Shown: piece by piece, positions 8,147-14,455 of the stretch
Numbering within the stretch: position 1 is the first letter of the stretch
Layout: the number at the start of each line of letters is the position of its first letter
NCBI GenBank assembly: GCA_027039465.1
Contig: JALWEA010000137.1
Coordinates: forward strand, 1-14,455
Length of the DNA stretch: 14,455 bases
Source of the DNA: Calditrichia bacterium
Lineage (GTDB): Bacteria; Calditrichota; Calditrichia; Calditrichales; Calditrichaceae
Reading direction: 5' to 3'
The notes under the pieces: generated by a model
Database searches by the model: none
What the model was told of the DNA's origin: nothing
What the model saw: only the letters and a program-made list of their open reading frames with translations
Made by a program: the position numbers and the translations under genes

Positions 8147-9197
8147 AAATAAAAAATTCTCTTAATTGTTTTAATGAGTTTTTAACTACAAAACGATTAT
8201 AAAGATTTTCAACTTGGCTATGCTCCCAAAAACGAGCAATTTTGCCGAGGTGGTTCATCTGGTGCATTAGAAAGTAAATCCGGAAGAGCGGGTCCGAATC
8301 CACATCCTTATTACCCCATCCGGAGAGTAAAGCGTTTTGCAACTTTTGAATAATGCGATTCTGATAGATTGGTTTAAATTGGATCAAATATAGCTGATGA
8401 TACAAACGCGAAAGATCTTTCAGCGGTGAATTTATTTCGGATGAATGAAAATCCAAAACGGTTACGTGCTTTTGGTGAACTAAAATGTTGGAAAGTGAAA
8501 AATCGGAGTGAGAAACACTATAACTGTTTTTGTATGCCACTGCCCGTTCCCAAAGTTTTTTAATAGTTTCTATCACATTATTACGCATGGTTTCGTCAAA
8601 ATCTATCTTTTTATTCTTAACCATACGATCCATGCGAATAGAGATGTATTCCAAAAAATAATCGAGTTGAATTTTTACCGAATGATCCAGATAAGGTATG
8701 TCGTTCGTAATGTTTTGATTCTGGAAGTAGGCAAGCCATTGTCCGGCCTGGAAAAGATACGTTTCGGCCTTACGGATACTTTGATATGAGGGCAACAGCA
8801 TAATACGATGTTCTAAAAATGATAACAGGTTAATTCCGGCGGCCTGACGCGTAACAATGACCTGCTTTTCAAGATTGAGCCATAAAGGTTCTATTGTATG
8901 AAAAAACCGGTGGAATTTAAAGCGCTCGTACCAGTACTCTGTAATATGATATTCACGCAACAAATTATCTTTAGTCTTCGGATTGTCTTGTTCTTTGTAG
9001 ATTTTAACAAAAATATCTAATGGGCTATCACTGATTAGACGCAAATTCAGAATAAGCGAAAAGGGGCGCATGAAAACGCGTTTTATTTCGTAGGAACGAA
9101 ATAGGATTTTGGTTTCATCGGAGAATTGTTTTAGCAGCTCATCCAAATCAAGTTCAAATTCATTCTTTTTCAAAAAATTGTTAAGAGATTTCTGCAA
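8124..9197 (-). CDS. APH-fold small-molecule kinase (357 aa)
   Basis: The start is TTG at 9195-9197, preceded by GAGGT. An in-frame stop at 9213-9215 rules out a longer form, and the next ATG is at residue 43, so TTG is the likely start. The C-terminal lobe has the catalytic loop SHSDFSLSNIL with H230, D232 and N237, and the metal-binding VLDFHSSE with D249, as in aminoglycoside phosphotransferase/choline kinase-fold enzymes. The N-terminal lobe is more divergent. In this setting the substrate is more likely a sugar, amino alcohol or lipid-linked precursor than an antibiotic; LicA and Kdo kinases are precedents for glycan roles of this fold. It sits 33 bases after a deacetylase gene and overlaps the heparinase-family gene. 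Kinase fold is fairly sure; substrate is unknown. Confidence 0.85.
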   Translation of the reverse strand: MQKSLNNFLKKNEFELDLDELLKQFSDETKILFRSYEIKRVFMRPFSLILNLRLISDSPLDIFVKIYKEQDNPKTKDNLLREYHITEYWYERFKFHRFFHTIEPLWLNLEKQVIVTRQAAGINLLSFLEHRIMLLPSYQSIRKAETYLFQAGQWLAYFQNQNITNDIPYLDHSVKIQLDYFLEYISIRMDRMVKNKKIDFDETMRNNVIETIKKLWERAVAYKNSYSVSHSDFSLSNILVHQKHVTVLDFHSSEINSPLKDLSRLYHQLYLIQFKPIYQNRIIQKLQNALLSGWGNKDVDSDPLFRIYFLMHQMNHLGKIARFWEHSQVENLYNRFVVKNSLKQLREFFIYESESKN

Positions 9198-9230
9198 AAA
9201 GACCTCGCGAAATCAATATATTACAAAAAA

Positions 9231-10253
9231 TTATTTTTTGTTATAAGCCCCTGAAACGTAAGCTTTAAAAACAGGCAGTGTCATTTTGTTGCTTATATTA
9301 ATGCGTTTTAGACGGAACAAATCCATACCGGGCCGATTAATTCCCGGTATTTGTGTAACGGCTGCTTTAAATCCTAACTCTTTTAAAAATGCAATGTGCT
9401 TTTCGTTAAAATCATTTCTTCCACCGTTAGGATAAGCAAAATGCAGACAAGACTTACCTAAATTTTTTTCAATTAATTTTTTAGAGGTACTCAGTTCAAA
9501 ATAAGCCTGTTCATCGGAAAGCATTCTCAGGAGTAAATGATTATGTGTATGAGCACCTATATCCATCCCGGCATCGTTCATAGCCTTTACTTCTTGCCAG
9601 TCTAAAAAGGAGTAGCGATCCGGATCGCCTTGAACCGGAGGTAAAATATCACCGACTTGATCTTTAAGTTGATCTAAAACATTTTGTAAATTTCCAGATT
9701 GTGACATTTTCAAAAAGGACCGTAACATCACCGAGGCACGAATCCGACTTTCTTCACAGGCTAATTCAAAATGAAAGTGGTGATCAGGCAAATTTAATTC
9801 AATAACGGAATTCTTGCTATGGAAAAGCAAGTAAGTAATCCAATCTGTCCACAAGCAATCATTAGAGCCAATTAGCCCGGTTGTAAGAAAAAACGTTGCG
9901 GAAACTTTTTCTTCTTTTAAGACCGGCAATGCATACAAATAATTATTCTTATATCCGTCATCAAAGGTAATAACGGCATAATGCTGTTTCAAATCACCTT
10001 TTTTTAAAAGAGAAACCGCTTCTTCCAAAGAAATAATTTTAAAATATCGTTTTAGAAATCTTATTTGCTCAAGGAACTGTTGTTGGGTCACACAATTGCG
10101 ATATTCGTATTTTTGAATCGGCGCGCTATCAGGGACTACGGAATGATAGGTTAAAATGGTAACTCCTGGTTCTTGCCTCCATAAAAAAAACTTATTAATT
10201 AAAGCTCGATCCAAAAAATAAAAATATACTTTTTTTATTAAATTACGCATCAT
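9231..10253 (-). CDS. Polysaccharide deacetylase, NodB/CE4 family (340 aa)
   Basis: This predicted metal-dependent deacetylase removes N- or O-acetyl groups from a polysaccharide. Motifs are complete: ILTYHSV (33-39), ITFDDGY with D98 and D99 (motif 1), GAHTHNH with H235 and H239 (motif 2), FAYPNGG (272-278) and RLKRINI (314-320). An insert of about 100 residues (125-225) between motifs 1 and 2 contains CLWTDWITYLL and is seen in other deacetylases of exopolysaccharide loci. The first 25 residues (MMRNLIKKVYFYFLDRALINKFF) are basic and aromatic and may bind the membrane, but do not form a classical signal peptide. Two consecutive ATGs make the exact start uncertain by one codon. A 126-base gap precedes it. 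Confidence 0.93.
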   Translation of the reverse strand: MMRNLIKKVYFYFLDRALINKFFLWRQEPGVTILTYHSVVPDSAPIQKYEYRNCVTQQQFLEQIRFLKRYFKIISLEEAVSLLKKGDLKQHYAVITFDDGYKNNYLYALPVLKEEKVSATFFLTTGLIGSNDCLWTDWITYLLFHSKNSVIELNLPDHHFHFELACEESRIRASVMLRSFLKMSQSGNLQNVLDQLKDQVGDILPPVQGDPDRYSFLDWQEVKAMNDAGMDIGAHTHNHLLLRMLSDEQAYFELSTSKKLIEKNLGKSCLHFAYPNGGRNDFNEKHIAFLKELGFKAAVTQIPGINRPGMDLFRLKRINISNKMTLPVFKAYVSGAYNKK

Positions 10254-10379
10254 TGCTCTATAATTTTGTTTTTTTGTACGAAATGGAAAAAATAATTTCT
10301 AAAAATTGGCGGAGGACTAAACAAATTAAAATCGTTAGGTAGTATAAAAATACATTCCAATTATTCTAAATGAATATTA
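10254..10379 (-). promoter_or_regulatory. Intergenic region that may contain a weak promoter
   Basis: This 126-base gap is the largest in the operon-like block. The minus strand holds a TATACT hexamer (near 10342-10347) resembling a -10 box, but only a poor -35 match at proper spacing. No GC-rich terminator hairpin is visible. It could hold an internal promoter for the deacetylase and downstream genes. It also lies near the point where base composition appears to shift. Confidence 0.25.
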
Positions 10380-10637
10380 TTAACGCACCAACATCATTTT
10401 CTTGACACTTATAAAATCGCCGCATTTTAATCGACAAAAATAAACGCCGCTTGATAATTGGCTACCATCAAAATTAATTTCATAAATGCCTTTGTTTTGT
10501 ATATGATTAACTAAATTTTTGATAATCTGTCCTTTTAAATTGAGAACATCAATTTGTACGTGGGTACGATTTTTGACCTGATATTTGATATGTGTTAACG
10601 GATTAAACGGATTCGGATAATTTTGATAAAGCTTATA
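10380..10637 (-). other. T9SS type A (Por) C-terminal sorting domain
   Basis: Encodes residues 486-570 of the secreted propeller protein. The domain starts with LYQNYPNPFNP, has the central VLNLKGQIIKNL strand and the SSGVYFCRLKCG hairpin, and ends KKMMLVR. This order matches type A sorting domains read by the type IX secretion system, which remove the domain while attaching the passenger to the surface. It is the main taxonomic clue in the window. Confidence 0.9.
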
Positions 10638-12092
10638 GGTTACAGGTATGTCCGGGAATTGAACTTCAATTGTTTTGTACAAGCTAATTTTTCCATTTAT
10701 TCCGCGTTCGGAAATGCGATAAAAATAAATTTGATCCGCTAAAATATTTTTATCCAAAAAAGAATATACATTGGGATGTGAAGATGAACCTGAACTAGGA
10801 ATTTTCCCTATTATATTAAAATTAATACCATCGACACTACGTTCCAAAATGAAATAAGCACTTTGTATTTCAGATTCTGTCCTCCAAATCAAACGAATCC
10901 CATCTTCATTTATTTCAGCTTTGAATGAAGAAAAAGTAACAGAAAGAGAAATATCATTATGATGAATTTGATTGTACCATAAATTTATCTGAGTCTCATT
11001 TTCGGCTGCAAGAAGAATATCACTTAAATTATCAAGAATCTGACTTGTCGTGGTTACATTATTAAAAGTATCCGAACCGTTTTGAATAATTGGGATCCAA
11101 TCTCCCTCTTCAACATTTCTTAATGCATCTTTATTTAAACCCACATATTCAATCTTACTATCATTAGTAGCGCAAACATATAACGTATCATTATCTTCAT
11201 TTAATGACAAGGCCGGACGTGTTGAATTGATCCCTTCGAATGTATAATATTCCCATGTGGCATCATTATTTCGTTTATACAAATAAAAAACAGGCCCGCT
11301 TTTTCCGTTTTTGCCAATCATGTACAAATTATTATCCGCATCACGTAAAATATTTACATGATCATCCGACTTTGGATTATAAGGCAAGGCTTCATTAACC
11401 CAATTAGCGGAATCAGAGGGATCTGCATTGTCTGGCAAACGGAAAAAGTAGAATTTTTTATTTGTACTTCCCTGCCCCACAAAAAGGCCCATTTGACCTT
11501 GTCCATTATAGGTGAAGCTAATACCATCCGTCAATGTGCTCACATCCATCGAGGTTTTAATAACATAAGAGTCCCAATTGACGCCATCATCATTACTATA
11601 TAGCGCCTTAAGTGAATCATTGGTTTCATAAAAGATAAACAGATCACCATCCAAGGCTTGCGCCAAGCTTGCCGGATCGTCTCCCAAAATATTGTCCAAA
11701 TTTATTGCAATAGGAAATCCGCTATCTTCTTGCCATGTGCCCGAATTATAAGTTAATCTTGTAAAAGCTTCGGGACCCTTAGAAACCATAATGTAAAGTT
11801 TGCCGGTCGTCTCGTTAACGTGCGCATCCGCCTTAGATACGCCGACAATGCCGGTTTCCGTATCTATTGACCAGTTCCCGTTATCAAATTTCCAAACCGC
11901 CCATTTATTATTTGAATCCTTGAATACCCCCCACCAGGTGTTATCATACCAAAATACCTGACTCTGATTTGCTTTTTCGATATCATCTACAGCACCGGAG
12001 ATAGGCGCTCCACTAACTTCAGCAAAAATATTTTGGAAAGGTATCGATAATAAAAAAAACAAGAATCCAAAAAATAAATGTTTAATTTTCAT
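10380..12092 (-). CDS. Secreted beta-propeller-like protein with T9SS sorting domain (570 aa)
   Basis: Residues 1-24 form a signal peptide ending near IFA/E. Residues 25-380 hold repeated aromatic and glycine/aspartate-rich strands (for example NKWAVWKFDNGNW, GDLFIFYETND, NNLYMIGKNGK), resembling BNR/sialidase-type beta-propeller blades without a recognisable enzyme signature. Residues 383-480 match the fibronectin III-like unit common in FCB secreted proteins, with RLIWRTESEIQSAYFILERS. The last 85 residues, starting YKLYQNYPNPFNP and ending KKMMLVR, are a type A Por secretion sorting domain. The protein is thus likely exported by the type IX system and placed on the cell surface, perhaps on a lipopolysaccharide made by this locus. 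AGGG five bases before the ATG serves as ribosome binding site. The propeller's ligand is unknown; glycan binding is a guess. Confidence 0.85.
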   Translation of the reverse strand: MKIKHLFFGFLFFLLSIPFQNIFAEVSGAPISGAVDDIEKANQSQVFWYDNTWWGVFKDSNNKWAVWKFDNGNWSIDTETGIVGVSKADAHVNETTGKLYIMVSKGPEAFTRLTYNSGTWQEDSGFPIAINLDNILGDDPASLAQALDGDLFIFYETNDSLKALYSNDDGVNWDSYVIKTSMDVSTLTDGISFTYNGQGQMGLFVGQGSTNKKFYFFRLPDNADPSDSANWVNEALPYNPKSDDHVNILRDADNNLYMIGKNGKSGPVFYLYKRNNDATWEYYTFEGINSTRPALSLNEDNDTLYVCATNDSKIEYVGLNKDALRNVEEGDWIPIIQNGSDTFNNVTTTSQILDNLSDILLAAENETQINLWYNQIHHNDISLSVTFSSFKAEINEDGIRLIWRTESEIQSAYFILERSVDGINFNIIGKIPSSGSSSHPNVYSFLDKNILADQIYFYRISERGINGKISLYKTIEVQFPDIPVTYKLYQNYPNPFNPLTHIKYQVKNRTHVQIDVLNLKGQIIKNLVNHIQNKGIYEINFDGSQLSSGVYFCRLKCGDFISVKKMMLVR

Positions 12093-12121
12093 ATTTACCC
12101 TATTATGCTATGCATTTGACA

Positions 12122-13435
12122 TTAGTTAAAATTTTTCAATAGTGCTTTAAATATTTCATCTAATACGCGTCCGGCAATAGTCGCCGCATCATTATTTGTT
12201 TCAATTGAGATCGGTTTATATTTGTCCAACGTCTTAAAATAATATTCCTGATATTCTTGAACTTGCTCCGCTCTCAATTGCGGTTTTCTCTTTACAATAA
12301 TGTCCGGATCATTATAAAGAAAGATTATTTTATCTGGCTTCGGGAAGATCCTGCAGATAAAATATCGGATTAATTTAAACTCTAAGACTACTCTTTTTTT
12401 GTAAATATATCTTAAATCATAAATATAACGATCACTTAATACAATCCGGCCCTTTTTTAATCCTGGCCGTACAAATTTCAAATATCGATACCAAAGTTCA
12501 AAATAAACACTTAAATAATAAATCGTACCTTTAATATGCGATTTTAATTTCTGTAATAAATCTTTCTTTCCATTTATATTTTTGGGCAATGTTATTTGCT
12601 TTTTTAGAACCCATTTGTGCCATGGTGATTTTGAGTGCCCCCAAGGCCCCATATAAACAATACTGTATTTTACGCCTTTAATAGAAACTAAGCTGTGCTC
12701 TAACGCATCAATTAATGAACTTTTACCGGCACCATCTACCCCCATGATAGCAAAATGAACGCCTCGATTTCTATAAACCATTTTAAATAAATATTTCTTA
12801 AAATAAAATCGAATGCGATTGCTAAAAGTTTGCTTTAATAACCTCTCCTTTATAGTTTTTTGGAATTGCAAAGTTCGCTTGGTTATTTGATTAAAGTCAG
12901 ACAGATCATTGAGAAACAAGTGGAATATTTTCTTTATCTTTTCATCTTCAATGTGATTAAATAAATAATCTCTATCGATTCCATTTGATGCTAACTTCCG
13001 GATAGTGGCAAAATGCTTTGTTTGGATATGCCCTTTCCCTAAAAGACTATGAAAAAAATAGTGTAATAATTGATCTTCTTTCGAAAGAATTTTGTAGCCA
13101 TTTGGGTCAATTTCTAAACGATTTTCAACTTTTTTTAAATCCAAATAAATGATCCCATCCTGAACAAAGGCTAAATGAACATCAAGCAACCAAAGGACTC
13201 CGTCCGAATAAGAAGCATAGACTCTCTTTTTTAAAAATGTACGATCCTTCCAACAAACAAAATTATTTTGCCGTAAAATCAAATCTGCCTGTTTAAAGGA
13301 TTCAGGCCAAATCAAAACATCTATTTCAGTTTCATTTGACAATACTTTGTCATCAAAGCGAAGTAAACTGTATTTAATATTTTTACTATTAAAATTTTCA
13401 AGAATATTGGCAAAGATTTTAGATTTCCCTGTCAT
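12122..13435 (-). CDS. Nucleotidyltransferase-like / thymidylate-kinase-like P-loop fusion (437 aa)
   Basis: The C-terminal half is a thymidylate-kinase-like P-loop domain: FAIMGVDGAGKSSL is the Walker A motif (G232-S240, K238), LSDRYIY (D335, R336, Y337) matches the DRY motif, and RKPQLRAEQVQEYQ (about 394-407) resembles the LID region. The N-terminal 1-130 looks like a reduced nucleotidyltransferase fold, with ETEIDVLIW (D39) and LLDVHLAF (D85) as candidate metal ligands; the usual GS motif is not evident. A helical linker joins the two. At 437 residues it is about twice the size of a housekeeping thymidylate kinase, and its place beside kinases and glycosyltransferases argues against a role in dTMP synthesis. 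It more likely phosphorylates a sugar or other precursor. Its ATG overlaps the upstream kinase stop by four bases. The P-loop domain is sure; the N-terminal call is tentative. Confidence 0.82.
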   Translation of the reverse strand: MTGKSKIFANILENFNSKNIKYSLLRFDDKVLSNETEIDVLIWPESFKQADLILRQNNFVCWKDRTFLKKRVYASYSDGVLWLLDVHLAFVQDGIIYLDLKKVENRLEIDPNGYKILSKEDQLLHYFFHSLLGKGHIQTKHFATIRKLASNGIDRDYLFNHIEDEKIKKIFHLFLNDLSDFNQITKRTLQFQKTIKERLLKQTFSNRIRFYFKKYLFKMVYRNRGVHFAIMGVDGAGKSSLIDALEHSLVSIKGVKYSIVYMGPWGHSKSPWHKWVLKKQITLPKNINGKKDLLQKLKSHIKGTIYYLSVYFELWYRYLKFVRPGLKKGRIVLSDRYIYDLRYIYKKRVVLEFKLIRYFICRIFPKPDKIIFLYNDPDIIVKRKPQLRAEQVQEYQEYYFKTLDKYKPISIETNNDAATIAGRVLDEIFKALLKNFN

Positions 13436-14455
13436 ATCAAATGCGTACTTTCATTCTTTGCTGCTTTGAAAAATAAATCCGCCCTATCCAATACGGTATA
13501 TACCTTTTTTTGAACCCATTGCCCATCAATTTCAGGATGATACTGAATCATTTTTGATATCCTATCCAACCAGTATATTATAAGGCTGATAAACGGATTT
13601 AAATAAGAGGTGTCCGTTTCATCAAAATATTTTTTATATCCTGGTAAAAACTCATCGGGTATATATGAAATTTCCATCATAAATTCTTTAATTGGCTGTT
13701 TCGGAAAATATTTGTTGCGAATAGTGGTTATAAATAATGCGCTTAAATCAATCAAGGTAATTTCTTCCCAGTCGCTCATATCCCAGTCGATGATACCTAT
13801 AAGTTGGCCATTAGAATTAAAAATACTGTTCCCTATTTTTAAATCGCCATGGGTTATGCCGACTAAAAATGTTTTTTTATTTAATATTTCCAGAAAATTA
13901 TTTGAAAAAACATCAAGCTTTTCTTGTATTTGGCTATCATGGCACAATTTCTTAATTAATTTTATTTTAGGTGTTAAATACTTATCGTAAACATCTTCGG
14001 ACATTAATATTTTTTTACCAAATTGCAAATGAAATTTTTCAATTTTTCGGGATATGGCCTCAAATAATTTCGTTAACCCTTCCCCGTTTTTCCCAATTAA
14101 TTTATCAGGCGCTACCCCGTTACCGATTTTCGTTTCTATAAAATAAGGAAGATGAATCTCCGCTTTTATATTTACCGGCGCCGGGCTAAGAATGCATCCG
14201 TTTTCATTTAAAAACCTTATTAGCTCATGCTGTTTTACTAAGCGAGAAAGTGATATACGGCCGAGTGGGAAACGTATCATAAAGATTTCTGAGTTTATTA
14301 GAACTTCTAATAACAAAAAGCCCGTCCTCGAAATCACTATCTTTTTAATTTTAAAATTCCTATCGGAAGTACCGGATAATATCAATATTTTTTCAATCAA
14401 ATCATCAACAACGCTTGTAACTTCTATCGATCTACTAAATATAAATATCCTATTA
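13432..14455 (-). CDS. APH-fold phosphotransferase, 5'-truncated by the window edge
   Basis: The frame is open through the right edge of the window. A TTG at 14398-14400 could be read as a start, but at least 18 further sense codons precede it without a stop, so the true start probably lies outside. Of 340 visible residues, the C-terminal part carries ITHGDLKIGN with H202, D204 and N209, and IGIIDWDMSDWEE with D223 and D225, the catalytic and metal-binding loops of aminoglycoside phosphotransferase-fold kinases. The N-terminal lobe has FLLLEVLINSEIFMIRFPLG, like the strands that hold ATP. The stop codon overlaps the start of the nucleotidyltransferase/P-loop gene, so the two products are probably made together. 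The likely substrate is a sugar, amino alcohol or lipid-linked glycan precursor; this cannot be settled here. It is only distantly similar by eye to the second APH-fold gene. Confidence 0.85.
   Translation of the reverse strand, partial: NRIFIFSRSIEVTSVVDDLIEKILILSGTSDRNFKIKKIVISRTGFLLLEVLINSEIFMIRFPLGRISLSRLVKQHELIRFLNENGCILSPAPVNIKAEIHLPYFIETKIGNGVAPDKLIGKNGEGLTKLFEAISRKIEKFHLQFGKKILMSEDVYDKYLTPKIKLIKKLCHDSQIQEKLDVFSNNFLEILNKKTFLVGITHGDLKIGNSIFNSNGQLIGIIDWDMSDWEEITLIDLSALFITTIRNKYFPKQPIKEFMMEISYIPDEFLPGYKKYFDETDTSYLNPFISLIIYWLDRISKMIQYHPEIDGQWVQKKVYTVLDRADLFFKAAKNESTHLI

Noticed and set aside
8124..9197. Aminoglycoside resistance gene
   Set aside because: Only the general kinase fold is shared; the operon context is polysaccharide synthesis.
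12122..13435. Housekeeping thymidylate kinase (tmk)
   Set aside because: The protein is about twice the usual length, has an extra N-terminal domain, and sits in a glycan locus.
13610..13990. 126-codon plus-strand frame inside the edge kinase gene
   Set aside because: It is antisense to a well-supported APH-fold gene, and its product has no recognisable motif.

Overview
The window is a single block of ten genes (eight complete, one cut at each window edge), all on the minus strand, so it reads from right to left. Most neighbours overlap or are separated by fewer than 130 bases, which suggests one long operon. The content fits a locus for making, modifying and displaying an extracellular polysaccharide (capsule or exopolysaccharide). 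It holds two GT4 glycosyltransferases, two heparinase II/III-type proteins, two polysaccharide deacetylases of different subtypes, two APH-fold small-molecule kinases, a nucleotidyltransferase-like/P-loop kinase fusion, and a secreted beta-propeller protein. No RNA genes, CRISPR arrays, insertion sequences or integrases were seen.

Organism: the secreted 570-residue protein ends in a type IX secretion (Por) sorting domain that begins with a QNYPNPFNP motif. That motif is typical of the FCB superphylum, especially Calditrichota, Ignavibacteriota, Marinimicrobia and KSB1-type lineages. The phylum cannot be fixed from this window. The DNA is AT-rich, and hand counts suggest it becomes more AT-rich towards the right end.

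Layout in transcription order. (1) 14455-13432: APH-fold kinase, N-terminus outside the window. (2) 13435-12122: nucleotidyltransferase-like plus thymidylate-kinase-like fusion, overlapping gene 1 by four bases. (3) 12092-10380: secreted T9SS-type propeller protein. (4) 10253-9231: NodB/CE4 deacetylase. (5) 9197-8124: second APH-fold kinase, TTG start. (6) 8146-5915: heparinase II/III-family protein without a signal peptide. (7) 5834-4767 and (8) 4770-3598: two GT4 glycosyltransferases coupled by an ATGA overlap. (9) 3536-1020: secreted heparinase II/III-like protein. (10) 923-1: WalW-like deacetylase, C-terminus outside the window.

Working model (inference): the glycosyltransferases extend a lipid-linked glycan. 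The deacetylases remove N- or O-acetyl groups. The heparinase-fold proteins cleave or epimerise uronic acid residues, one perhaps inside the cell and one outside. The three kinase-like proteins suggest phosphorylation of a sugar, alcohol or lipid precursor. No polymerase, flippase, initiating transferase or export channel lies in the window, so these would be in the flanks.
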